A DNA stretch of 64,000 bases from Linnemannia elongata (Eukaryota; Mortierellomycota; Mortierellomycetes; Mortierellales; Mortierellaceae). Shown here piece by piece: positions 45,482 to 57,330 of this stretch (position 1 is the first letter of the stretch; the number at the start of each line of letters is the position of its first letter). The notes beneath the pieces are model-generated. The model was not told where the DNA came from and did not search any database. It saw only the letters and a list, made by a program, of their open reading frames with translations. The DNA is taken from positions 1,178,001 through 1,242,000 of the forward strand of contig JAXBDG010000004.1 of the NCBI GenBank assembly GCA_036320915.1, in the 5' to 3' direction. The translations under genes were made by a program, and so were the position numbers.

Positions 45482-48400
45482 ATGGGACTATTCGACTGGT
45501 ACCCTTTCATTCGACGTAAGGGCTACACACCTGTCCAACTTTACCGATCAATACTCGCGAGCATCATCACCAACGGTCGACGGCGACTGGATGTTCTTGG
45601 GTCGTGCTATAACGTCATCAGGAGCTCTTACTCCAACATGTAGCAAGACGCCGCCCACCGCAGTCTGGAGAAGGAGGTCAGTCGGTTCGGAACGGCGTTA
45701 GACATGACTCTTTACATTGATGGGGACCCGGCCATGGAGAAGAGTGAGACCGCAGCCGAGCGCCAAAAACGGCGAGAGAAAGCTCTGGAGCAAACAGCAA
45801 CAAGCTTAACCACTCTCGAATCACGCATCGACAACAGTCAACGTCTGAGAAAACGCCATTTTGCCGACGTCCGCTCAGGTTTAGCCTCCTCCTTCTACTG
45901 GTCGATGGAGAGCCGGAGGAGCTTTGCGGATTATATGACGGAACGAGGCTGGACAGTCCAGGTTGTGGCTACAGAGGCTGACTTGGCAATCGCTATCGAC
46001 GCAAACCCAGGGGACATTATCATCTCTCGTGATTCAGATATGCTCGCCTATGGATCTATCGTGACTTTGTGGCGCCCCGTTTCAAACGACATGATCCTGG
46101 TCTACTCCATCCCTGACCTCCTCTTGGCCCTCGGCATCACCCGCGCTCAGCTCACCGCACTTGCAGTAGTTTCCAAAAACGATTACAACAAGAATATTTG
46201 GTCTCTTGGTCCAGCCACGAACTTCTCTATTATCAAGTCCATCAACAGCATGGGTAATGATCGAATATGTTTCTATTTCCAGGTCTGAATGTTCTTGCCG
46301 TCTTTACATTGAGAACTAACTGCGCTTACTGTCTTTTCTTTTATTATATAGACCCTAAGGAGGTGGTGCACAGCTATCTGGCGGACACTCGAGTCATCTC
46401 AAAAAACAAGGACAAGAAGGAATTTGAAGACTCTATTCGCGTGTTTATCGACAAGCGTCAAACAAAACTTAACAGAGTCGATTCCACATCAGATGCTCAG
46501 ATCCTGTATGAGCAACTGCATCTTCACTTCAAGGATCTATGTACCCGGCATAACGAGCTCAAACGCATCCGTATACAGGAGCTGCATCCGAGGTATTTTC
46601 ACTGATAATTTGCAAAGCTTATTTTGATGAAGCAATCATGTGAATTATTTCTCATTACATTTGATTAATAATATAGAGAAACCAGTGACGAGATTATACG
46701 TCTGCGAGTGCCAAGATCCTGGAATCGCTACCGTACTGTGGAATCGCCAAGACATATCTCCAAGGCCTCTGGAACCCTTTCAGGGCCTCAACCCGGCATC
46801 CCCCAGGAACCTACTTTTACCTCTTTGGGTCAGGAAAACTTTGGCCATCCAGCACTGCCTAGGACACGAGTACCCCGACACAGCCAACGGTTTTCTTTCA
46901 AGCGATACCAGGGGAGCGTGAGCCATGAGCCTCCTGCAAGGGCCAAGCAACTCGTGTGGAAGGCTCCCAAGGTGATGTCTCACTCCAACAGTAACCCCCC
47001 CACCACTGACACCACGGACAGCAAGGGCAAGCAGAAGTCGGACAAGGCACCATCAGTTGCTGGCCTGAAGGCATCCAAGATGACTAACAAGCAGAGGCTC
47101 ACTAAGTCACTCGGCTGGCATCACCCCACAGTTTCTCTTGAGGTCGGAACGTTGGAGGCTAACACTAGGCGAGTGTCGTCGCTTTCGCCGGAGCTGCAGC
47201 AGGAGGTGGCGAAATGTCTGAAGGAGGGTTCCCAGCTGGCAGTGGACATCAAGAGGAAGGCCCAACGCCTTATTGGTCGCTTTCTGGAGACGTTGCGGAC
47301 TCGTATTGAGGATGCGGTGGCTGAGGCTAGGAGAAAGAAAAATGGCGAGGCTTTGTTGGAGTCTGATCGGTTAAAGGTGAGACGCGAGGCGGTATCGGAT
47401 GATGAGCGAGTGGTTCTGGATTATCTCTGCGAGAGGGTCAAGCCGAAGGTTGACGGAGCTAATGGACTCGACGGTGGCCAGAAGGATGCTGGCCAATCGA
47501 ATCTTGATGAGGAGACCGACAAATGTGTGAAGTTCCTTGAGACCTTTCTGACGTACCTATACTCGGAGAATCTTCCCAACAAGAACTCTACAATTGGTAA
47601 AGCAGTCGACAAGTTTATCGGGATCTTGGTCGACCTTGAACTATTCGATGCCTCTCGGAATCGAGGCGAGATCAATGTCAGTATGTCGTTCACGCCGAGC
47701 ATGCTGGTGCGGTCCACGGCTAGTCAGCTTTCTGTTGAACTCAAGAAGCATTATCGTCATGGAACCCATTTGTTGTACGATAAGGTAATGATATGATTCG
47801 TATTGACGATTACTCTACTAGAGGTCATCATTACAGGCAAACATATAACTGATGCTTATCTTTTTTATTGTAGGTGTGTACTCTGAAGGACAAGGGGCAA
47901 GTTAAGGCATATATCGACTTCAACATTCAGGAAAACATATCAGCAGCGGAAAATTTCATCGCTCTCAACGACATGCATCCAAACAAGTGGCGGATCGTAC
48001 CCCTCACCTCGTCACAGCAGGGATTTGTTACTTTTTCAGAGAGAGAACTGGCTACCTTCTTTTGGAAGCGAGACTCGTTGAGGCAGAGGCTGGTGGAGTT
48101 GGCTTCATTGGACCATGACAACCCCGCCACTGTTACTTCAACAAATGACCTGGAAACCTGGATCGGTGGGAAGGAGCCGGGATTTATAATCAAGAATTTC
48201 GTCAGCGACATCGATCTCACCGGCCTGTCGAACCGACAGAGGCGCAAAACTGGACACCGCGCCGCAATCAATCTTCGGTCGTTGAGTGAGATTCAGGATC
48301 ACCTTCAATTTGTTGAGCAGACGAAGCCCAAGGACTATCACCAAAAGGGCTACATACCCCATGGATCACTACGAACGGATGGATTTAGACTCCAGGTCTT

Positions 48401-49810
48401 AGCGTTTAAGCTTCGAGAACGTCAAGATGCGCGGTTCAGGAGATTACCCGAGGATGATCTCCCTTCAAGGCTGACTACCACGGTTGCCGGGTCCAACTAT
48501 TACCTCTCTGAAATCCGCAACGTCATTCAGTCCAAGGAGGACATCGCCAAGTTGTGGCCAGGAAAGAACGTAGATGACATGAAGATCGTTACCTTGGACG
48601 GCGGTCAAGTTTGCGTGGTCGGTGGCTTTGCGTATTTGCCTAAGGATCTGGACGATGAGTGCAAGGGCAAGGAGAAAGCAACTGGGGGCTTGTGCATGGA
48701 GGGTATCGTTTTGTCTTGTCAGGAGGCAGCAGATGAACTGATGACCAACCCATTTCCAGTGCCAGATCTGGTCTCGACTCCCGTTCATGACCCAGTAACG
48801 GATCCGCGTGGCGACTCATCCCAGCCTCCCTTCTACAATCTGGCTGTTAAGCAGAAGGCTATCTACCAGCCAGTATTTCGACATCGTAGGTGGCTCGAGT
48901 GCGAGAAGGGGGTGACTCCTGAAGGTGAAGAGGAGTCTGTTGCGGATCTTGAGTCCCGTTTGCCACCCCTGAGAGGACAGTCAGGAAGCGTTATGAACTA
49001 TGTGGAGGAGTTGGAGCTGGTTGAGACACGTCTGAAGAAGTTCTATGCTGGGGATGACAATCGTTACAAGAAGCATGCGTGGGACTTGGAGAGGGCCAAG
49101 CAAGCAGAATATCAGGCCCTTGCCGAGAGGTTGCTGAATCTGGTTGGAGGAAGTCTTGGTCGACGAGTCGAAGACAATGAGGATAAGGATCCCATTTTGT
49201 TTGGAGTTGGCTTGGGCCAGTTTTCCACCAACTCCAAGCTTTCGACACTGCATTCCACATTTCTCTCGTACTTTGTCCAAACGGTAAGCCTTTGTCATCA
49301 AAGTCGTTGGAAACATCGCTGATATAATTCAAGTGTTATAAACTAATGTACTCATTGACTCTCAATGTTTAGGTGCGCTCCCTAGGCTATGTCGTTGTCG
49401 GTATTAACGAATACTACACTTCGAAGAAGTGCCCCCGCTGTACCGAGTTCATTGCGCAAGTGACCCTTCGGAGTTTTTATTGCTACTCGTGCAAGCAGTA
49501 CTTTCATCGTGACACGATGGCTGCTCAGAACATGTGCGAGATTGTTCTACACCGGCTCAAGACCTTCGAGAGGCCCAAGCACCTGCAGCCGCTTGCAGCA
49601 GATGGATCATACCCATGGATGGCGAGTTCCAGTACAAGTTCAAGCAACATGGCAGCAAGCAGTACCACGGCGGCAAGCAGTACGGCGACAAGCAGCACCA
49701 CGGCAGCAAGCAGCAGCAGGTCTTCCAGTTGCGCCCCGTCACTTCGCAAGAGGGCTTCCACAGTTTCCAGTCAGGAAAAGGGCAGGAGGGGCAAATCGAC
49801 CCGAGCTTAG
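45482..49810 (+). pseudogene. Fusion nuclease: FEN1/XPG-type PIN domain plus Fanzor/TnpB-like RuvC, copy 2 (one nonsense codon)
   Basis: Exons 45482-46253, 46352-46592, 46677-47784, 47874-49283 and 49373-49810: same number, order and phases (1,2,0,0) as copy 1; 1,322 codons. The PIN part starts MGLFDWYPFIRRKGYTPVQL and keeps the acidic motifs RRLDVL, LYIDGDPAMEK, TEADLAIAID, IISRDSDMLAYGS and SKNDYNKNI. The linker holds RLTKSLGWHHPTVSLEVGTL, aligned to copy 1. The RuvC half has GSLRTDGFRLQVLAFKLRER, RuvC-I IVTLDGGQVCVVGG (D about 949), a Gly at RuvC-II (ILFGVGLGQFS), GINEYYTSKKCPRC (E1190), YCYSCKQYFHRDTMAAQN (D1224) and a Ser/Ala-rich tail. An in-frame TAG at 45641-45643 (codon 54) interrupts the PIN domain. 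Initiation downstream (ATG 45704) could still give the RuvC half. The active-site residues are otherwise kept, so decay may be recent. Confidence 0.7.
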
Positions 49811-49921
49811 ACTAGATTTTTACGCGTGTGTGAAACCACGCATTAGTGCTGGATTGTGGGGATTAGTTCCACGATGACGCCACTCCGGTGACGTCATTTT
49901 GGCGCCAATTGTCCTGCAGCC
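49811..49921 (+). ncRNA. Candidate guide/omega-like RNA region in the 3' end of unit 2
   Basis: From the stop to the unit terminus. Hairpins: GCGTG/CACGC near 49822-49840, and an imperfect stem ATGACG.CCAC / GGTG.CGTCAT at 49874-49897. CACTCCGGTGACGT (49881-49894) is identical to the unit 1 block and lies 27 nt from the end in both. As in unit 1, this is the position where TnpB/Fanzor scaffolds lie. Transcription and processing are not shown by sequence. Confidence 0.45.
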
Positions 49922-50040
49922 GTTAAAAAATCACTTATAAAATTGTATACGAAAAACCCCCCCCCCCCATTCTCCTTTCACGTCAGAGAAATAAAATTGT
50001 GTACGAAAAACCCCCCCCCCCCCCCCCATTCTCCTTTCAC
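49922..50040 (+). repeat. Two tandem minimal LINE tails with C runs upstream of SF1
   Basis: AAAATTGTATACGAAAAA plus a C run and ATTCTCCTTTCAC (about 49939-49981) is followed by AGAGAAATAAAATTGTGTAC, AAAAA, a longer C run and the same ATTCTCCTTTCAC (49986-50039). The duplicated C-run/ATTCTCCTTTCAC looks like a target-site duplication around a LINE insertion of about 28 nt. It lies in the promoter/leader of the next gene. Confidence 0.65.
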
Positions 50041-50086
50041 CATCCATCCTCAAGGAACCCCCCTCCCCTTGTCATCCACGCCCACC

Positions 50087-52578
50087 ATGTCGAGGAACGC
50101 TGGCAAAACAGGATCCAACAACACCCCGCTTGGTCCGCGCAAGCGTATGATCGGCGAAGTCAGTCAGAGTGATCAAGACGATCAGCAATTCAGAGGACGG
50201 CCCACCGAAGTTCCCTCCCGGTTCTTCAATCCAAACCAGAATGCCACCGGCGGTGCAGGAGGATATCCTTCACAATCGCCTGGTGGGTTTTCGTCTCAGT
50301 CGCCTGGGTCCAGTCCGTATGGCGGTAGTCCTAGGAGTGATGGTCTCCTTCCTGCCAAAAGAGAAGGTACAGGTTGATATCTGCGAACACGGAAAGGCTT
50401 TTATTATTCAATCGATATAGTTTGTTGCTTGATTTGTTGCGCTGACTAATGGTTCTCGTATTTTCACTCAACTTAGATGGAAATGAAGAGCCAAAGCGCA
50501 AGAGAAAGAGTCGTTGGGCTGCAGAGGATGAAAAGGTCACTATCCCTGGAATGCCAACGGCGTTGCCCACCAACATGACTGAGGAGCAGTTGGAGATGTT
50601 TTTGCGTAAGTGCTAATAGCTTTTTATTGCATTTGTGGTAAATGCATGGTGTGTTTTGACCTCCGTGAAACTAATGTCGTCTCTTCTTGCTTGTTTTATT
50701 TTATCTACAATGTAGTGCATACCCGACTAGAGGAGATTACAAAGAAGCTAAAGTCTGGCGACGTTCTTCCCTTGGATCGCGAGAGGTATGTGCTAAGAAG
50801 TTAATGTTGCTCACGTCATTTGCACAGGTGCAGGCGATTCCTGGTTGCAACCTAACACACTTTTCTCTCTTCTACTCCCAATTCGATTAGATCTCGTTCT
50901 CCTCCACCAGTGTACAATGCTGAAGGAAAGCGTGTCAACACCAGAGAGTACCGTTACCGTAAGAAGTTGGAGGACGAGAGGCATCAATTGATCGACGGCG
51001 CTATCAAAAAGTACCCCGACTTCAAACCACCAGCAGACTACAAGCGACCCACCAAAACTATGGACAAGGTCTATATTCCCGTCAAGGAATTCCCCGAAAT
51101 CAACTTCATTGGACTCTTGATCGGACCACGTGGAAATACTTTGAAGAAGATGGAGACAGAGTCGGGCGCCAAGATCAGTATTCGTGGACGTGGATCGGTC
51201 AAGGAGGGCAAGAGTAGTCGCTCTGACTCTGCATCGAGCGCCAACCAGGAGGAGGATCTTCACTGTCTTGTCTCTGCCGACTCGGAAGATAAGGTCGCTA
51301 AGGCCATTCAACTCATTAACAAGATCATCGAAACCGTAAGTGCCTTCTTGTATTCATCAGATGTTTGAAATTTCCAATGATGTTTTTCCTTCAATGAACC
51401 AACCTTTCGCCTTTCCTCTTTTATCCTACTAGTCTGCATCGGTTCCTGAGGGCCAGAATGAGTTGAAGCGCATGCAGTTGAGAGAGTTGGCGTCGCTGAA
51501 CGGAACGCTTCGTGACGACGAGAACCAGACGTGCTTGAACTGTGGTGCTGTTGGGCATCGCAAGTTTGAGTGCCCCGAGATCCACAATGTCACCATCAAC
51601 CTTGTTTGTGGTATCTGTGGCGGACATGGACACGCCACTCGTGACTGCAGAGAGCGCAACAACCCAGAGGCAGCAGAGAAGGCTCAGCAGAGGAACCAAA
51701 AGATCGACTCGGAGTACCTGAACCTCATGGCTGAGCTCGGAGAGCAGGTGCCCGCAGGAATGACAGGACAGTCTGCTCCCCCAGCTCCCGAACGCGAAAA
51801 TAGTCATTCTGGCTCATCTGTAAGTATTGACAGCATTCGTCAGCTATGTGTTATTGCTCGTTATTGAACGTTGACGAACGCCTAAATTAATATTTGCCTG
51901 TAATCACATTAGGGTCACTATGGTCCTCCTCCAAGAAGTCAGTCAGGATCAGCGCCTCCTCCATGGGCTAACAGTGGACCTAGAGATAGAGAGCCCTCTA
52001 GCCACAGCTCTGCACCTCCACCTTGGGCTGCTCGTGCTGCAGCTTCGGCCTCGCAAACGTCTAGCCCTGCACCTTGGCAACATCATGGCGCCCCAGGAAC
52101 CAGTAGTGGCCCACCACCGCCTCCCGCAGCTGCACCATGGCAGCAAGCTAGCGCAGCACCTGCTAACCCCTGGAACTCGCATCATTCTAGATCAGACGCC
52201 GCTGCGCCTCCACCCCCCCCTGGCTACCCTGGTCAGTCCTACCCATATGATCCTTATGGAGGATACTACTCATCATATGGCGCGCCTCCACCCCCACCTC
52301 CAGTCGCTCCTCCTAGCTGGGTACGTTGAACTTTAAGCCTCGCACAATGCTGTCTACTTGCCGTTTGTTCTATATCATTCACGGATGTACTAACTCTACT
52401 TTCATATTGAATCGTTATTCTTGTCTTTCTTTCGCAATTGCAGACTGGGGCTCCAGGGTTGCCTCCACCACCCCCTCCTCCTTCTTCAGCAGCACCGCCA
52501 CCGCCTCCTCCAGCACTCCCAACCCCCCCTCCCCCTCCATCATCTAACCCTCCTCCTCCTCCCCCTCCCAGTGCCTAA
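50087..52578 (+). CDS. Splicing factor 1 / branchpoint-binding protein
   Basis: Recognises the intron branch point with U2AF in early spliceosome assembly; nuclear. The start MSRNAGKTGSNNTPLG is followed by the basic U2AF-interacting motif RKRKSRWAAEDEKVTIPGMP and PTALPTNMTEEQLEMFL. The KH-QUA2 region has LDRERSRSPPPVYNAEGKRV, YRYRKKLEDERHQLI, VYIPVKEFPEINFIGLLIGP and RGNTLKKMETESGAKI. Two CCHC zinc knuckles follow: CLNCGAVGHRKFEC and CGICGGHGHATRDC. The C-terminus is Pro-rich (GPPPPP runs). Six introns are visible; stop at 52576-52578. Domain order matches the family exactly (yeast MSL5). Confidence 0.95.
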
Positions 52579-53070
52579 CTGACGCTGTTTCCTCGTTTTT
52601 TTTTCTCACCTTTACCTTGGATGCAATGATGTAACCAACTCTTTTTCTCTTTCTCCCAAAGCCCATCTAACAATATTTTTTTTTCTCTGAATAAACCAAC
52701 GAACGGGACGGGACCAACTGCTGAGCTGGTAGGGGAGCGGGGCCACAAAATGGACATTCCTCTTAGGTTCAAAACTCATCCTCCTCTCTTGACTCCACAT
52801 AGGCAGGGTTCCCCCGTTCGTTTCGCAGTACAGTAACAGTATGGGTGTTTAATCTACTGACTTTTTTTTTGTTTGTCGATTAGCTTTTTTATTCGCTTCG
52901 CTTTGTTCATTTATGCGCAAGGTAGAATGATTAGGAAAGACAAAAACAAAAAAATAAAACGAAAATATTTTGAGTATTGTACAAGTGGGGGATCGGCTTA
53001 TTTCTTTGCGAAGGAGTGAGAAGAAAAGAAAAGAAAGGAGGGAGGAAAAGCGCGACATAAACGAACGCGT

Positions 53071-56000
53071 CTAACAGACCATGCACGGACGACAACGATC
53101 ACTGCAGTTCCCTGAACAAAAGTGCTTGCCGCACTGAAGTGGCTTCCCGCAAGGATGGCTGCAGAACATGTCATCGTGGTCACCGGCATGGCATTGGAAG
53201 GGACAAGGGTGTCCACAGTCCGGGAACACGCCTTCACAGGGTTTGGAGCACCCTCCGTCTTGGACTTGATCGAATTCGGCCTCGAGACCAACTAGGGAAA
53301 TCATCTCGGGATGACGAGGACATTGAAGCTTAATGCGATTACCGATCTTGAAGCCCTGACTTTGGTGTAGCAAACTCATGATAATTGTGTTCCAGAGCTT
53401 CGACTGCTCCTTCAGCAATTGGGCATTACCAAGAATATACAAGCCCTAGCAAACACAAAGATTATTGAAATCACGCGCGTCAGTATATCAAAAACGAGAG
53501 AGTAGCAAGCATGAAAAGAACCAAGCGATTATACTTCAATTTGTTTACCTTTTTAGCGCGAGAGAGTCCGACACAGACGCGGTTGCTAGTCTTCAAGAAT
53601 CCAATACTGTTGTTACTGTTGCTTCGAACCAAACTCAAAATGATAATGTCGTTCTCCTCCCCTTGGAACCCATCGACGGTTGAAACGCGGATGTCACTCG
53701 CACGAGGGACGATGCTCTGACGCAGCTTGTCCATAATCTTGAGTCGCTGACCGGCATACATGGTCAGAATGGTGACCAAGGATGGGTCGTACCCTTGCTG
53801 CAAAAGGTAGATCGCCAGCTTCGCTGCCACTCCGACCTCATGTACGTTGATGTGAGAGTTGTTCTGTCCGACCATATCCGGTTCATCGTGTGTCAAAAAC
53901 CAAAGCTAAGCGATATGGAAGTTCGAGTATCAGTTATATTACAGTTGCCTCCCATACTATGCACCCAAACAAGAGATAGAATGAGCTTACGTTGTCAACC
54001 ATGCCGCGGACGTCGTCGTAGTGGCAGACAGAGTCGTGGTCCCAAAGGTTCTTGTAGATTGGTCGTATCAGCCTGCGAATTTCTGGTCGCATGCGTCGTT
54101 GACAATCCAGCATTGTGTACGGAAAATGATTAGTGACAAGGCGCTCGAACAGTGACACATCGATGTTTAGGGTCTTCAGGTCGTCCACCGACATGCTTGG
54201 CCGAAGCTGCTCGTGATCTCCAATCAGGATGAGGTGCTGGATGGTCGGTGTCAAGGCAGATATGATATGGGCTTCCAGCGTTTCCGACGCCTCTTCGCAT
54301 ATCATGACCTTGGGTTTCAATGCCCAAAGCAGGTCGTGGTACTTGGACTATAACAAAATGGGTTGATCATTCATATTAGCTACTGTACTTACATATAACT
54401 CAATCTGAAACTGCTCATCAAATGGCCTTTGACTTACGGCTCCTGTGGTGGTCATGCCGATGACCCGGGCAGTCTTGAGGATGTTCACGTCGTTCGCCCG
54501 CAACCCGGCGCGAATGTTCTCTCCGATAATGTTGAACTTTTCGTTAAGCTCGCCCAGTTTTTTGATGATCGTTGCCTGATACCGTTGGAGCCAGATCTTG
54601 TAGACACCCATGCGCTTGTTTCCCGGGATATCGTGCACGTTGGGCATCGCGACGAAGGGCCGGACGTCTCCGACCGTAGCGTCGTTCAAGTGGCGCACAA
54701 TTGAGGGCTTGACGTTGACGACGTTTCCCGACATCTTTGTCTCATCCAAATTGCCCGAAATGAACTCGTCAACTCGCTCCTGAAGCTCCTCTTCGTCAAT
54801 TTCAACGACATAGTCATCCTGCAAAGACGCATCGTCGAAAACAGAAATGTCGTGTGGATCCTGCATGAAAGGTGCTGATTGGAGCCAGGTGCGTGCTGTG
54901 GGTTCATCCTCCGGTTCTGAAAAGGTCACCCACTCATCTGAGGAGAAAGAATCGTACTGTTCCTGCGAGATGATCCCCAGATCCAGAAACTTCGACAATG
55001 GCGCATATTCCACAGCCAATTCCTCCAGAAGATCCAGCATGTCGGATTCCAGCTTGTCCTTCATCCTGAAGAACCGCACTGGCGGGGAGTTTACAACGTT
55101 GTCGTTACGGGCCTCCATCGGATTCTCCCTGTAGTGCATTCGAACGTTGTAGAGGGTCCTGGGTGATACTATGGGGCTCTTGGAGCGCGATCCGAGTCGG
55201 ATGATGCGATCCTCGAACTTCATGATGCCCTCCAAGAACTGATCCAGCGCGTGGTTGGTCTGGCAAACGACTATGATGGCGCCTGTTGTACTAGTCGAAA
55301 ACTGCTCCAGGAGCAACCGCGTCGTCAAGAGGCCGAGGAAAGTCTTTCCTGTACCGGGAGGTCCTTGAACCACTGCAAACTCCTTGGTAAGCATTCGCTG
55401 CATCGCTTCCATGACACTTGGCTGAATATCCGAGGGCTCTGAGGGGGTTTGACAATCACTCCGGGCGGTTCCTTTGAGGATATCCGGGAATTTGAGAAGC
55501 GACTCTCGGAGATAATCTTCGTCTCGAATGCGCTGGTTGTGGTGACTGTATGCTGGTGATTCGAGCTCATGCTCCAGTCCAACGAGTTGCGGCTGAAAGG
55601 GAAGAGTAGACGGGTCGATGTCCTGGAGGCATCTCAAGACGTGCTGGTACGCCTCAAAGTATCCCTGCATAGACTCGATCATGGTGTAACACACGTCCGG
55701 ATCAAAGTCTAAGTGGGGATCCGGTTTGATGAATTTGATGCCAATACGCAGATCCCGAGGGTTCTGAAGGAACTCCAGGTCACGCTCCACCACAGTTGCA
55801 AATCGAAAGTGTTCAAAGTTGTCGACGGAAAGACAGACGATCGCTCCTGGAATAAGACGCTTGGATTGTCTCCAGTTGACTCTATGGCCCTCGACGATGA
55901 ACGACATGCGGTGAACTAATCCAATGCTTGCAAACAGTAACGCCATTGGGCGGACCTACGAATTCGACGAGGTTGAAAAGTGTTAGACCCTATGCGGAGG

Positions 56001-57330
56001 TTACCAAGATCTTCTCATAAATTCTAGCGCCAATTCTCGGGTACCGTATCGATACATACATTGATGTACTTGGTCATGTCGTTGTCGTCCACAGTTCCAT
56101 AACGGTAAGATTGGATCGCGTCCCGCACAGGAAGAATGCAGTCGGCGCGTAACAGCTTGAAGTGTGTCTCCAGATAGTGTTCGGTCGAGTCGTACGCCTT
56201 GTGCACAATGTTCTCTGCTGGCTCAGGGTAATCCTCGTTAATGTCGGTATCAGTTGGGTAAACCGATTGAAAGCGAAAGTTGTCTATGCCGCCAAAAAAG
56301 GTTGTGTTAATAATTACCCACTCCACAAAAAAAAAAAAAAAACTCCACAGACGAGAAAAAATACTCTGACATGACTGATCGCCACATTTACCTGGTGGCA
56401 GCTGGTTCTTCCACGAGATGTCCATCATCGGCCTTGGCTTTTGCACATTAGCATAAATCTCCTTGGGTTTGTCCTGATTTTGCTGAGAGCGATTGTCTTT
56501 CCTGCCACCGCTTCCAGTACCACCACCTCCTCCTCGTTGATTCCGATTGTTGTTCCCACCTCCGCGTCCCCCTATTTGAATGCACAAGTTGATCGGTGTA
56601 TGAGTATACATGTCATTGAAACAGAAGAGGAGTCAAAATCAGAGGAAGCCTCCTAATAAAGATCAGTCACTAGTAGGTAGGTCTTACGATTGTTCTTTGA
56701 AAGAGGGGTTTTCCGCTGTTGCTGTTGCTGTTGTTGTTGCTGCTGTTGCTGCGGAAGTGATGGTGGGAGTTGCTGGGATCGGGCAGGTTGGTCTTGTTGC
56801 CGAAATCGTGTCGAGATATCTTTGCCAGGGGTCGGGCCTTTTTGTGCTGGTGGTGCATCGAACCAACCAAACTGTTCTTCCTTGACCCGGCCGCTGTTCA
56901 CCCTCCGATCAGAGCCCCGGTTGTTTGGTTTTGAAGGCTATGTTATACCAGCGAAAATACAGATGTGAACGGGAAATCAAAAGGTTAACCTCGGTTGTTC
57001 CCCGAGAAACAAAACAAATTTGTGCACGTAAAATGTGGTTTTTGCCTAATAAGCAAGGGACCTTACATGCGACGATCCCGAAGCAGAATGGGCTACATGG
57101 GTGGAATGTTGGATCGTTGGAAGTGAATAAATACAAAAAAACAGTTGCATGAGTGTACATCGTTCGCGTTTCGCTGTTCTTTTTGTTTCAGGAAAGTCGA
57201 TGTCGAGGGTTGGTGGTAGTGGTGGCGCTGTTTTTGATTCCTTTTTTCATGCCAGTGCCAGTGTCGTACCAAACTTGCAAGAGTCGCCGAATCTGCATGT
57301 GCCTGTGGTTTGAAAGTCGCGGCAAGACAT
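53071..57330 (-). CDS. ZNFX1-type SF1 RNA helicase with N-terminal CCCH finger and C-terminal NFX1-type zinc motifs
   Basis: The start at 57330 is supported by a CCCH zinc finger assembled over an intron: C-x8-C-x5-C-x3-H (MSCRDFQTTGTCRFGDSC, then KFAHSASGSSH). A Gln-rich and Gly-rich linker follows, then the conserved N-terminal helicase region (MALLFASIGLVHRMSFIVEG, NFEHFRFATVVERDLEFL). Helicase motifs: FAVVQGPPGTGKTFLG (I), IIVVCQTNHALDQFLEG (Ia/Ib), VMICEEASETLEAHI (II, DEAA-like with E-E-A-S), LILIGDHEQLRPS (III), TVDGFQGEENDIIILSLVRS (V) and VCVGLSRAKKGLYILGNA (VI). C-terminal Cys/His motifs include CGHPCPFQCHAGDHDDMFC and CGKPLQCGKHFCSGNC. Relatives act in RNA silencing and heterochromatin formation (ZNFX1, S. 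pombe Hrr1). About ten introns. Confidence 0.9.

Larger units (their letters stand above)
45261..49921 (+). mobile_element. Transposon-like unit 2 carrying the second PIN-RuvC gene (left end missing)
   Basis: The interior starts at CTTATTGGCTGAAGCTA, matching the 5' interior of unit 1 at 20604 read on the minus strand. The next 60 nt (TTTCCTAATATGGATCG, CAATTGACACT) also align. The outermost 27 bp or so, including the left inverted terminus, are replaced by the LINE poly(A). The right end is intact: GGCGCCAATTGTCCTGCAGCC at 49901-49921. Total about 4.66 kb without MITEs, against about 5.1 kb for unit 1 after subtracting its MITEs. Confidence 0.7.
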
